In this document: piece after piece, positions 54,184-62,386 of the stretch
How the letters are laid out: the number at the start of each line of letters is the position of its first letter
Position numbering within the stretch: the stretch's first letter is position 1
DNA from: Carboxydothermus pertinax
GTDB taxonomy: Bacteria > Bacillota > Z-2901 > Carboxydothermales > Carboxydothermaceae
Direction of reading: 5' to 3'
Assembly: GCF_001950255.1 (NCBI RefSeq)
Contig: NZ_BDJK01000020.1
Location: forward strand, 78,666-142,665
DNA: 64,000 nt
Made by a program: the position numbers and the translations under genes
Notes under the pieces: generated by a model
The model's input: the letters and a program-made list of their open reading frames with translations, nothing else
Told to the model about the DNA's origin: nothing
Databases searched by the model: none

Positions 54184-54351
54184 TTACACCACCAGATAAA
54201 CGGGCATAAGATCGCAAAAGTCACAAGTTGCCGGAGCAGTCCAATTGGAAAAATGTAATTCCTTTAAAAGGTAGATATCCGGCGGTTGCTCGTAAACTTC
54301 CACAAACTCATCAATAGCTCTTTCTAAATGCTCGCGGCAAACGGTATACAT
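54184..54351 (-). CDS. CxxH/CxxC protein (small zinc-motif family)
   Basis: A 55-residue protein with CREH near residue 5 and CDFC near 46 (MYTVCREHLERAIDEFVEVY...). This is the CxxH/CxxC (BA_5709) family usually found beside rlmH; probably binds zinc. ATG 54351 is the start: it lies 1 base after the HtrA stop with GGTGGAG as ribosome-binding site inside the htrA 3' end. The longer frame from 54375 overlaps htrA and is unlikely. Confidence 0.88.
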   Translation of the reverse strand: MYTVCREHLERAIDEFVEVYEQPPDIYLLKELHFSNWTAPATCDFCDLMPVYLVV

Positions 54352-54352
54352 T

Positions 54353-55465
54353 TTACTCCACCGGCATTTCGCCAAGTTTTACTTTAAAGGTCATCTCTTT
54401 ATCGCCCCTTATGACTTTAACTATCACTTCATCGCCAACTTTGTGTTTTAATATTGCATTCCGTAAGTCTTCAAACTTCTCTATTTTTACCCCGTTAAAC
54501 GCAATGATTATATCGTTGTCTTTTAATCCTGCCTTATCCGAAGGACCATCTTTTACCACCCTGGCTACATACACACCGCTCTTTTGTTTTAAACCTTTGT
54601 ACTGGGCAAATTCTTCGTCAATGGTTTGCCCTTCAATCCCCAGCCAGGGGCGGATAACTTTACCATTCTTAATGAGCTCTTCGACTATGGGTTTGGCGAT
54701 ATTGCTCGGGATGGCAAAGCCTAAGCCTTCAACACCGGAAAGGGAAATTTTAATTGAGTTGATGCCTATTACCTCGCCGGCAGCGTTAACCAGTGCTCCC
54801 CCGGAGTTGCCAGGGTTAATAGCGGCATCGGTCTGGATTAGCTCATATTGCTGTCCGTCCATGTTTAAAACACGGTTTTTTGCCGAGATAATCCCGGCGG
54901 TAACGGTCCGGGCAAAGTCAAGGCTTAAGGGGTTACCGATAGCTACCGCCAGCTCCCCAACTTTTATTTTATCCGAATCTCCCCAGCGGGCAACTGTAAG
55001 TTTTTCATTACCAGGGTCAATTTTTATTACTGCTAAATCTGTTCGGGGGTCTTTACCGACTACTTTGGCCGGAAATTGCTTTCCATCGGCTAAAGTTACT
55101 GTTAAATCAGTAGCATTGCGAATTACGTGCTCGTTGGTAACGATATAGCCCCTGGCATCTATGATTACCCCGGAACCGGTGGCCTGTTCCACATCGTTAT
55201 GCGGTACATCTCCAGCCTGAAAGGTTACTTTGTTGGAAATCCCCACAATTGCCGGCCCTACTTCTTCAGCTACAGTGATTACCGGGCTTTTATCTTCATA
55301 CACAATTTTCTTTTCTATTGTTCCCGTGGTGGTAGTATCCCCTTTTACCAAACTTGGTACAAACATCACCACTAAAAGGCCGCCAATGATTGCGGATATC
55401 AAGGATACCAGGACATAGCTTAAAAAAGATGGTTTTTTATCCATATCGCTATAATGATAATACAT
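54353..55465 (-). CDS. htrA: HtrA/DegP-type membrane-anchored serine protease
   Basis: A 370-residue HtrA: short cytoplasmic N-terminus, one membrane helix (residues about 17-38), trypsin-like domain with catalytic His (VTNEHVIRN), Asp (DPRTDLAVI) and Ser (NPGNSGGALVN), and one PDZ domain (about 270-365; GPSDKAGLKDNDIIIAFNGV). Degrades misfolded extracytoplasmic proteins. ATG 55465 or ATG 55444 are both possible starts. First gene of an operon with the CxxH/CxxC gene and rlmH. Confidence 0.95.
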   Translation of the reverse strand: MYYHYSDMDKKPSFLSYVLVSLISAIIGGLLVVMFVPSLVKGDTTTTGTIEKKIVYEDKSPVITVAEEVGPAIVGISNKVTFQAGDVPHNDVEQATGSGVIIDARGYIVTNEHVIRNATDLTVTLADGKQFPAKVVGKDPRTDLAVIKIDPGNEKLTVARWGDSDKIKVGELAVAIGNPLSLDFARTVTAGIISAKNRVLNMDGQQYELIQTDAAINPGNSGGALVNAAGEVIGINSIKISLSGVEGLGFAIPSNIAKPIVEELIKNGKVIRPWLGIEGQTIDEEFAQYKGLKQKSGVYVARVVKDGPSDKAGLKDNDIIIAFNGVKIEKFEDLRNAILKHKVGDEVIVKVIRGDKEMTFKVKLGEMPVE

Positions 55466-55583
55466 ACCACACAACCCCGCTTTTTTAAATTTTTGAAGTA
55501 TAATTTCGCCTTTGGGCGGGGTAATTCCTGCTTTAAATTGTTAAGGATTTGTGGAGAAGTTTTTAAGATTTTTTGAGTTTTGA

Positions 55584-56456
55584 TTAATGAACCGTTATGT
55601 AAATAGCATTATGCACTTCTTTTATTCCTTCAATTTTCGAAGCTACTTCTTCGGCCCGGTGACGTTGATCGGGAGTACCAACTTTCCCGTGTAAAAAAGC
55701 AATCCCATCTACCACCGCTGCCCGCACCATGGCAAGGCCGGCTTTACCTAAGGCTTCTCTTAGTTCATTGGTAAGTTTTTTATCCCCTTTGTCTTCCCCG
55801 TGACGGAATTCAAATTCTTTTTCAACGCGTTTTACCCCTTTGACAGAAAGAGCAATTATCTCCGCCTGGAGAGCCTGTTCGGGGGTATCCAACACTCCTT
55901 TTAACGTTACCTCACCGTTTACCACTTCTACAATTATATCCCGGCGGTTAACGTGTAAAGAATTATTGAGCTGCCGCGAGATTTCATTGGCAATTTTGCT
56001 GTCATCTATCTCCATTTCCGGCAATACTTCTACCTGACTTCGTACTTCCACCACTCCTCGGGTCCTTTCGGCTACCTGCCGGGCCCAGAATTCTTTAATT
56101 GCAGCATCTACTCTGCCCTGTAAAGTAACTATGCCATTAGAAACTTTAGCTCCGATTTCCCCTTCAATCCGCGGGTCGTTGGCAAGCTTATCGTTTAATT
56201 CTTCTTCTATTTCCCGGTCGCTGTAATGGCCATTATCTAAAGAAACGGTAAGCTCGTTTTCTACCTTCTTAACCCCGGGAAGCCGATGGATTATTTCCTC
56301 CGCTGCTTTTTTCTCCGCCAGCACATCCACCACGCCATGAACCTTGACCACCCCATCTTTCACATCGATATTCATACCAACGGCACTTTCTTTTAATTTA
56401 ACTAAGAGCGCTTCTTCAACCCGCTCCCGAAGCCCCCGATCAAAATCTTCCCGCAT
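55584..56456 (-). CDS. Protein with four BON domains
   Basis: A 290-residue protein built of four tandem BON repeats (about residues 1-65, 70-135, 145-215, 220-290), each with a helix followed by a strand ending in G-V(T)L(K/Q)G-V (VKVHGVVDV, VTLQGRVDA, VTLKGVLDT, AFLHGKVGT). No signal peptide, so the usual membrane-tethering role of BON proteins such as OsmY may not apply. Start ATG 56456 after AAAGGAGG. Monocistronic. Confidence 0.85.
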   Translation of the reverse strand: MREDFDRGLRERVEEALLVKLKESAVGMNIDVKDGVVKVHGVVDVLAEKKAAEEIIHRLPGVKKVENELTVSLDNGHYSDREIEEELNDKLANDPRIEGEIGAKVSNGIVTLQGRVDAAIKEFWARQVAERTRGVVEVRSQVEVLPEMEIDDSKIANEISRQLNNSLHVNRRDIIVEVVNGEVTLKGVLDTPEQALQAEIIALSVKGVKRVEKEFEFRHGEDKGDKKLTNELREALGKAGLAMVRAAVVDGIAFLHGKVGTPDQRHRAEEVASKIEGIKEVHNAIYITVH

Positions 56457-56518
56457 AATCGGCCTCCTTTCCTTTTTATTAGCCTTTACCAAAAAGGCTG
56501 ATTTTATAAGGTAAAAAT

Positions 56519-56572
56519 AGGGACAGTCCCTAAAATTACCGTACCAGGATAATTTGGGGACTGTCCCTAAAT
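56519..56572 (+). repeat. Dispersed GGGACAGTCCC-type repeat, copy 3
   Basis: AGGGACAGTCCCTAAAATTA, CCGTACCAGGATAATTT, GGGGACTGTCCCTAAATTA; near-identical to copy 2 including the AGGTAAAAAT before it. Ends 2 bases from the rsmI stop. Confidence 0.85.
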
Positions 56573-56574
56573 TA

Positions 56575-57384
56575 CTACTTCAACTGCAAGTAGAGATTAT
56601 AAATTTCATTCTTCTTAAAGCCAAGTTCGCGACCAAGAGAAACGGCTTCTTTTTGGGATAAGCCTTTTTCTATACATTCCCGCACAAATTCCTCGATGTT
56701 TTTTTCTTTCGGCGGTGCCCCTTCAACTACTAAGACAAACTCCCCTTTAGGTTCGATTTCATTAAAATGGGAAAGAATCTCGACTACCCTTCCCCGCAGG
56801 TATTCCTCGTGGATTTTCGTAAGCTCCCGGGCTACCACTATTTGGCGGCTTTCCCCAAAATGCTTAGCTAGGTCTTCTAAGGTTTTAAGAAGCCGGTGGG
56901 GGGCTTCATAAAAGATTAATGTTCTTTGTTCCCGGGCAAGTTCTTTTAACACTTTTTCCCGCTCCCCTGCTTTTCTGGGTAAAAACCCTTCAAAACAAAA
57001 ACGGGAGGTATTAAGGCCGCTTGCGGCCAAAGCCACAATTAAAGCCGAAGCTCCCGGTAAAGCTTCGACTTTATGCCCCCACTCTAAAGCTTCCCGCACA
57101 ATATCCTCTCCCGGGTCAGATATGCCCGGAGTTCCGGCATCGGTAACTAAGGCTCCTTTTTTGCCCTGGGCTAAAAGTTCAAGAATTTTTTTTCCCGCTT
57201 CCCGGCGGTTATGTTCGTGGTAGGAAAGAAGAGGCTTTTTTATTTCGTAATGGTTTAAAAGCTTTAAGGTATGGCGAGTATCTTCGGCAGCGATAAAGTC
57301 GACTTCTTTTAAAGTTTCTAGAGCTCTAAGGGTGATATCCTTTAAATTTCCAAGGGGTGTTGGTACAAGGTATAAAATTCCCAT
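56575..57384 (-). CDS. rsmI: 16S rRNA C1402 2'-O-methyltransferase RsmI
   Basis: A 269-residue tetrapyrrole-methylase-fold enzyme that methylates the ribose of C1402 in 16S rRNA. Motifs: LYLVPTPLGNLKDITLRALE (4-23), EDTRHTLKLLNHY, SYHEHN, VTDAGTPGISDPG and LPGASALIVALAASGL. Overlaps trmN6 at one base. Stop abuts a dispersed repeat. Confidence 0.96.
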   Translation of the reverse strand: MGILYLVPTPLGNLKDITLRALETLKEVDFIAAEDTRHTLKLLNHYEIKKPLLSYHEHNRREAGKKILELLAQGKKGALVTDAGTPGISDPGEDIVREALEWGHKVEALPGASALIVALAASGLNTSRFCFEGFLPRKAGEREKVLKELAREQRTLIFYEAPHRLLKTLEDLAKHFGESRQIVVARELTKIHEEYLRGRVVEILSHFNEIEPKGEFVLVVEGAPPKEKNIEEFVRECIEKGLSQKEAVSLGRELGFKKNEIYNLYLQLK

Positions 57385-58133
57385 TACTCTTCCCCCTCAA
57401 AAATCCGGCGAACCATTTCTGAATACTCCCCATTTTTTTCATATATCCATAAGGGAGCATTAAAAACAAGCTTTTTGCGGCTACCTTTAACGGCTTTTAG
57501 TAAGATAAGGTTCACCTTTTCCCCGGGCCTGGGCTGTACCGGCAATAAAACTTCGGGATTTAAACCATAGCTGGAAAAAAGAAGAAAAATTTCCGGCATC
57601 CTTTCGGGAATATGCACCAGGTAAAAAGCTCCCCGGGGCTTTAACAATTTAGCTGCCGCAGCCACCACTTCTTCTAAAGTCGTTAATAGCTCATGCCGGG
57701 CTATTGCTACTTCCGGGATTGGATTTAAACGGCCATCGCCTTTTTTCCGGTAAGGAGGATTAGCGGTAACTACATCAAACCCGCTACCAAGAATAGCCGG
57801 TGCCTCTTTTAAATCGCCCAGGACAATCTCAATTTTGGCCTGTAAATTGTTTAACGCTACCGACTTTACCGCAAGCTCATAAAGCTTTTCCTGAATTTCG
57901 ATGCCGTAAATTTTTTCTACATCGGGGTTTCTTCCATATAAAAGAAGAGGGATTACCCCATTACCAGTGCCTAAATCTACTACCCGGTCCTTAGGATTAG
58001 TCCTCGTAAACCAGGCCAGTAAGACGCTGTCTACAGCAAAACAAAAAAAAGCCGGGTTCTGGTAAATTTTAAGCCCGGCCCTTTTTAAATCATCTACCCG
58101 CTCAGGGGGCAGTTTTTCTAATTTCTTCGTCAA
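57384..58133 (-). CDS. tRNA1(Val) A37 N6-methyltransferase-like protein
   Basis: A 249-residue class I SAM methyltransferase of the TrmN6/YabB type. Motif I VVDLGTGNGVIPLLL, motif II EIQEKLYELAVKSV and catalytic NPPYRKKGDG are present. The start is TTG 58133 with GAGGGGAAAG upstream; the longer frame up to 58223 overlaps yabA and is not needed. Matches the yabB position in the Bacillus gene order. Confidence 0.9.
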   Translation of the reverse strand: MTKKLEKLPPERVDDLKRAGLKIYQNPAFFCFAVDSVLLAWFTRTNPKDRVVDLGTGNGVIPLLLYGRNPDVEKIYGIEIQEKLYELAVKSVALNNLQAKIEIVLGDLKEAPAILGSGFDVVTANPPYRKKGDGRLNPIPEVAIARHELLTTLEEVVAAAAKLLKPRGAFYLVHIPERMPEIFLLFSSYGLNPEVLLPVQPRPGEKVNLILLKAVKGSRKKLVFNAPLWIYEKNGEYSEMVRRIFEGEE

Positions 58134-58467
58134 GGCTTTCCCCTCGCTCGTTGTTTCTTCCTTTGATAAAGGTAATGCACCATAGGCAGTCTTCATCTCC
58201 CCGGGCTTCGCCAAAATGGGCATGGCAAACGTGGAACCCCTCCTGATAGAGGCGGGCTAAGTTTTTAAACCCGGGCCCGGGCTTTCTTTCCTTTTTGGCT
58301 TCTTCCTGTAAGGGCTTATAAAACTTAATGACCTCCTGGCGAAGTTTCTGGTTTTCCTCCTCTAACTGGGAAACGTAAGCTTTTATTTCTAAATACTCTT
58401 CTAAAAGCTTTTTGACCTTTTCTTCAAAGTCATTAAGAAGGGTTGTAAGATTGTTCAAATTCCTCAC
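58102..58467 (-). CDS. yabA: Replication initiation control protein YabA
   Basis: A 121-residue YabA, which binds DnaA and DnaN to restrain replication initiation. N-terminal leucine-zipper-like coiled coil (residues 1-60) and C-terminal zinc cluster HVCHAHFGEARGDEDCLWC (about 79-97). Start GTG 58467, overlapping the end of ricT; its own 3' end overlaps trmN6 by 32 bases. Confidence 0.9.
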   Translation of the reverse strand: MRNLNNLTTLLNDFEEKVKKLLEEYLEIKAYVSQLEEENQKLRQEVIKFYKPLQEEAKKERKPGPGFKNLARLYQEGFHVCHAHFGEARGDEDCLWCITFIKGRNNERGESLDEEIRKTAP

Positions 58468-59281
58468 CCTCCTGTACTTCCTCTTTGGCCACTACCTCTT
58501 CCGCCGGAAACTCTTTAACGTGCTTTAGTTCTTTAAGCTCCACATATACGGTTTTCCTGAAGATATTAACTCCAGTAACCTTTCCTTCTCCCATTGGCGT
58601 AAGCACCGTTTCGCCAACTTCCGGATAATCGTCTTTAACCTGCTCGTAAGTATCGCTTTCATATTTTAAGCAGCACATGAGCCGGCCGCAAATACCGGAA
58701 ATCTTGGTGGGGTTTAAGGTAAGGTTTTGCTCTTTGGCCATCTTAATCGAAACCGGCGCAAATTCCGAAAGCCAGGAAGCACAACAAAGCTCCCGCCCGC
58801 AACAACCAAGGCCGCCGATCATTTTAGCTTCGTCTCTAACCCCGATTTGCCGAAGCTCAATCCGGGTTTTAAATACCGCCGCTAAATCCCTAACTAACTC
58901 TCTAAAATCAATCCGGCCATCGGCAGTAAAGTAAAAAATTACTTTATTGCGGTCAAAGGTGTATTCTACCCCTACAAGCTTCATCGGAAGGCCATGCTGG
59001 GCAATTTTTTCTAAGCAAATGGAAAAAGCTTTTTTCTCTTTTTCCTTGTTTTCCCTTAGAATTTCTAAATCTTCCGGTGTAGCTTTGCGAATTACCGGTT
59101 TTAAAGGAAGGACCAGCTCCTCTTCGGAAACATATTTGGGAGGTATGATTACTTCCCCGTATTCTACTCCCCGGATAGTTTCTACAATAGCCCCATCACC
59201 TGGTTCAAAATTTATGTCAAGGGGGTCAAAGTAGTAAATTTTCCCCGCTCTTTTAAAACGAATCCCTACTACTTTTTGCAT
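58433..59281 (-). CDS. ricT: PSP1-domain protein RicT (YaaT)
   Basis: A 282-residue PSP1 protein, part of the Fe-S Y-complex acting on RNase Y-dependent mRNA maturation in Bacillus. Cysteines of the [4Fe-4S] site: GGLGCCGRELCCASWLSEF and ISGICGRLMCCLKYE (about 155-210). Between holB and yabA as in Bacillus. Confidence 0.95.
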   Translation of the reverse strand: MQKVVGIRFKRAGKIYYFDPLDINFEPGDGAIVETIRGVEYGEVIIPPKYVSEEELVLPLKPVIRKATPEDLEILRENKEKEKKAFSICLEKIAQHGLPMKLVGVEYTFDRNKVIFYFTADGRIDFRELVRDLAAVFKTRIELRQIGVRDEAKMIGGLGCCGRELCCASWLSEFAPVSIKMAKEQNLTLNPTKISGICGRLMCCLKYESDTYEQVKDDYPEVGETVLTPMGEGKVTGVNIFRKTVYVELKELKHVKEFPAEEVVAKEEVQEGEEFEQSYNPS

Positions 59282-59336
59282 ATTGCTCCTCCAAAATTGT
59301 AATTGTTTTTATTATAAATTATTTTATTAAAGTTTA

Positions 59337-60140
59337 CTACTTATAAAAACTAAAGTTAAGGTAAAGGTTTTCTAATACAAGCCTTGGATTTAGGTTTAGT
59401 CTGTTTTTCGCTAAAAATTCCTCCAATCGGTTAAATAGGCGGTAAATTTCCTCTTCACCTAAACGGTTTAATTCCTTTGCTTTCTCTGAAAGCTCCGGAT
59501 AAAATAAATTTTCCAAGCCCTTACCAACGATCAGTGCATCCCGCAGAATTAATTCGCCCGCCAGCAAGAGATTATTTAGCTCTTCGCGGGTAAGCTTCTC
59601 CGTCTTTTTATAAAACTCCTCCCAAGGTAAAGTTAAAAGCTCATAAAATCTTTCCGCATACTCTCTGTACTGGTTTGTAAAATCTTCGGCTGAAACTTTA
59701 ACTTTTTGGCAGCGGGAATGGATAGTAGAAAGCACCTTTTCCGGCATGGTCGCAATTAGTAAATAAGTAACCCCTGCCGGCGGCTCTTCTAAAATCTTTA
59801 AAAAAGCGTTAGCCGCGTCAATAGTCATTTTATCCACTTCTTCTAAAATCACAACCTTACGTCTACCCTTTTGGGGAGTCAGGTAAACTTTTGGGATTAA
59901 CACTTCATTTACCTGCCAGATTTTAAAGGAGTTGCCATCGGGCGAAAGCCAGAGAAAGTCCGGATGGGTTCCCGCATCCACAAGCGTTGTCGCCTCCACC
60001 GGATCATGGGCAGATTTAATAAGAATTTCCCTGGCCATTCGCCGGGCAAAAGCTACTGCTGCTTCCAGAACTGGAGATATAAGTAAATAAGCATGGCTTA
60101 GCTTGTCTTGATTTAAAGCCTCTATAATTAGATTATCCAT
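59337..60140 (-). CDS. holB: DNA polymerase III delta' subunit
   Basis: A 267-residue clamp-loader protein, shorter than the usual about 320 residues. It reads LSHAYLLISP, VVILEEVDKMTIDAANAFLK, ILEEPPAGVTYLLIAT (delta' SRC-like region is SRCQKV). The Walker A is lost, as is normal in delta'. A zinc-binding Cys cluster is not seen. Overlaps tmk by 8 bases. Confidence 0.92.
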   Translation of the reverse strand: MDNLIIEALNQDKLSHAYLLISPVLEAAVAFARRMAREILIKSAHDPVEATTLVDAGTHPDFLWLSPDGNSFKIWQVNEVLIPKVYLTPQKGRRKVVILEEVDKMTIDAANAFLKILEEPPAGVTYLLIATMPEKVLSTIHSRCQKVKVSAEDFTNQYREYAERFYELLTLPWEEFYKKTEKLTREELNNLLLAGELILRDALIVGKGLENLFYPELSEKAKELNRLGEEEIYRLFNRLEEFLAKNRLNLNPRLVLENLYLNFSFYK

Positions 60141-60744
60141 TTAGCTCCTCCAAAAATCTTTTAATTTCCAAAAAAATTTCCTTGGGCTTTTTTTGGCCAT
60201 CTACCCGCCGAAAACGGTAATCTTTAGCAATTTCCAAAAAGCCTTCTCTTACCCGCCGGTGAAATTCCAGTGCTTCCCGTTCTAAACGGTCAAACTCACC
60301 CCGTTTTTTAATTCTAGCTAAACCCTCTTCCGGGGGAACATCAATTAAAATGGTGAGATCTGGAACTAAACCTCTGGTAGCAAAAGTAATAAAAGTTTTT
60401 AAAAGGTTAATATCAAAGCCCCGACCGTAGCCTTGATATGCCAAGGTCGAGTCAAAATACCTATCAGAAATAACCCAAACTCCCTTTTCTAAGTGAGGAA
60501 TAATTTTTTCTCCCACATGCTGGGCCCGATCGGCAAGGTATAGAAGGATTTCCGCTTCCGGCACTACTTTGTATCCAGGATTTAAAAGAAGCTCCCGGAT
60601 CTTTTTTCCCAGCACTGTGCCCCCCGGCTCCCGGGTGATTAGATGGGGTATATTTTTCTCCTTCAGGTACTCTTCAATATATTTAATCTGGGTAGTTTTC
60701 CCCGATCCCTCTATCCCTTCAATAGTAATAAATTTGCCGCGCAT
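60133..60744 (-). CDS. tmk: Thymidylate kinase
   Basis: A 203-residue dTMP kinase with P-loop GIEGSGKTTQ (9-18), DR(Y/H) motif ISDRYFDSTLAYQGYGRG (about 92-108) and LID region IKKRGEFDRLE. Makes dTDP. One-base overlap with the decarboxylase gene upstream, 8-base overlap with holB downstream. Confidence 0.97.
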   Translation of the reverse strand: MRGKFITIEGIEGSGKTTQIKYIEEYLKEKNIPHLITREPGGTVLGKKIRELLLNPGYKVVPEAEILLYLADRAQHVGEKIIPHLEKGVWVISDRYFDSTLAYQGYGRGFDINLLKTFITFATRGLVPDLTILIDVPPEEGLARIKKRGEFDRLEREALEFHRRVREGFLEIAKDYRFRRVDGQKKPKEIFLEIKRFLEELNG

Positions 60745-62072
60745 TAGCGTATCACCCTTATTCTACCGTCTTTAATACCTGTAACTGTTAATCCTAATTT
60801 TAAATGATAGTTTATATATGCTACCGCTTCTCGGGTAATTTCTTCCCCGGGGTATAAAACCGGTGCCCCCGGGGGATAGAGCGTAACTCCATCCCGGGCG
60901 ATTTTACCTGCAGCATCCTGTAGCTCAACCCATTTTTCTTTGGCATAATAAGCTTCTCGGGGAGTGAGTTTTAACTTGCTTTGGCCCTGAAAAGGGTTTT
61001 TCGGAAGCATTATTCTTTGTTTTGTCCCCTTAAGCGAATCAATTACCTTTAAAAGCTTTTTTACCTCATTTTCCGTATTTCCCGGAGAAAGCATAAAAAG
61101 GACATAGCCCGGGCCGTAAGCTTCGGGAAATATTCCCTTTTTCATTAAAACATTTGCAATTTTTTCCCCGGACATCCCTAAGTCCTGGGCTTTAAGGGTT
61201 ACCTTTAATGGTTCGGCTGAATATTTAGCCTGCAAAAAACCAATTCCCCGCTTTTTTAAACTTTCTTTAAACAACTGAGCCACTTCCACCGCTTTCTGCA
61301 TAGCTCTTCTGCCAGACTGTAAAAGCATGTCCACTCCCCCCTCGGCTGCCGCCATTAGGGGGTAAGAAGGGCTCGTGGTCTGAACTAAGTTTAAAGCCCT
61401 CTTTACCTCAACTTTTTCATCCCAATAAACTACGGCTGCTAAAGGATTGGGAAAAGGCCCGGTTTTATGAAGGCTTACCGCAAAGCCATCAATGTTCTGA
61501 AAAAAATCTTTTCGCCAGAGGGGGATTAAACCGCCGTGGGCGGCATCTAAAAAGATTTTGGCAGTTTTTAATTCGGACAAGTCCCGGACCAAGCCGTGAT
61601 AGTCGGGGTTTGTTAGAAAGTAGGCTTTAGCGTTTGTGTTTGGATTTTTATTTACCGGTAAACCGTATTCGTCATCCCAATCCGGGTAGATAAACTCCGG
61701 CAGAAGGTCTCCCAAAACCATCCCATGGTAAAGGGAGATATGAGACATCCGGTCCACCACTACTTTTTCTCCCGGTTTAAAAAAAGAAAGCATTAGGGCA
61801 AGAACCGCTGCCGTTGAACCGTTTACCGAAAGGTGGGCCCGGGGAAAGCCAAAATAACGGGCAATCTTCGCCTCAAGGTTTAGTAAAACACCTTCGGGCG
61901 TAAAAAGGTTATCAAGCCCTGGAAGTTCGGTGACATCGGCTGAAAAGTATTTTTCGCCCAAAAGATTTTTTACTTTCTTGGGCAGAAAACGGCCGTTTTT
62001 ATGCCCGGGCATGTGAAAGGATACGGGTTTTTTATTAAGGTGTATTTTAAGCTTATTGATTAATTCTGCCAT
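60744..62072 (-). CDS. Orn/Lys/Arg decarboxylase family protein (YaaO-like)
   Basis: A 442-residue PLP-dependent fold I amino-acid decarboxylase. PLP Lys in AVSLHKTGPFPNPLA (SxHKT, about residue 213) and SFHMPGHKNGR near the N-terminus. It corresponds to B. subtilis YaaO next to tmk; probable arginine or lysine decarboxylase for polyamine synthesis. C-terminal PPGAPVLYPGE is normal. Confidence 0.94.
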   Translation of the reverse strand: MAELINKLKIHLNKKPVSFHMPGHKNGRFLPKKVKNLLGEKYFSADVTELPGLDNLFTPEGVLLNLEAKIARYFGFPRAHLSVNGSTAAVLALMLSFFKPGEKVVVDRMSHISLYHGMVLGDLLPEFIYPDWDDEYGLPVNKNPNTNAKAYFLTNPDYHGLVRDLSELKTAKIFLDAAHGGLIPLWRKDFFQNIDGFAVSLHKTGPFPNPLAAVVYWDEKVEVKRALNLVQTTSPSYPLMAAAEGGVDMLLQSGRRAMQKAVEVAQLFKESLKKRGIGFLQAKYSAEPLKVTLKAQDLGMSGEKIANVLMKKGIFPEAYGPGYVLFMLSPGNTENEVKKLLKVIDSLKGTKQRIMLPKNPFQGQSKLKLTPREAYYAKEKWVELQDAAGKIARDGVTLYPPGAPVLYPGEEITREAVAYINYHLKLGLTVTGIKDGRIRVIR

Positions 62073-62117
62073 TTTGTCCCCTTTAAATTTTGCCTTTTAT
62101 TAATAATTTTATCATAA

Positions 62118-62282
62118 TTACTGGTATTTGAATAAAAAGTTTCGAAACCTTTTGACGATAAAAGAATAGACGGGATTGGCAGCAGTAAGGTGGGTTAATA
62201 TTTTTTCACATTCCTGGCATAAAAATTTCCCCCCGAGGCGGATTCCCCTGTCTTTAGGTGCATGGCAGAAATTACAGTACAT
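62118..62282 (-). CDS. Anti-sigma-G protein Gin (CsfB)
   Basis: A 54-residue protein with two CxxC pairs (CNFC at 3-6 and CQEC about 25-28), the zinc-dimerised inhibitor of sigma G in sporulating Firmicutes. Start ATG 62282 is 6 bases after AGGGGTG; the upstream ATG 62288 is too close to this site. Same position as in the Bacillus order (csfB upstream of yaaO-tmk). It implies that the organism or its ancestors sporulate. Confidence 0.88.
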   Translation of the reverse strand: MYCNFCHAPKDRGIRLGGKFLCQECEKILTHLTAANPVYSFIVKRFRNFLFKYQ

Positions 62283-62386
62283 AAACATCACCCCTAATAT
62301 TGTTGCCGAAAACCGCAAAAATTAAAGGTTACCTCTAAACTTGCGGCTTCATATTTTATTAAGAGAAATTAAAAGAGGTGACAAAT

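Noticed and set aside
54411..55148. 245-codon plus-strand frame opposite htrA
   Set aside because: Shadow of the htrA coding frame; hydrophobic, Ser/Pro-rich low-information translation without a start signal.
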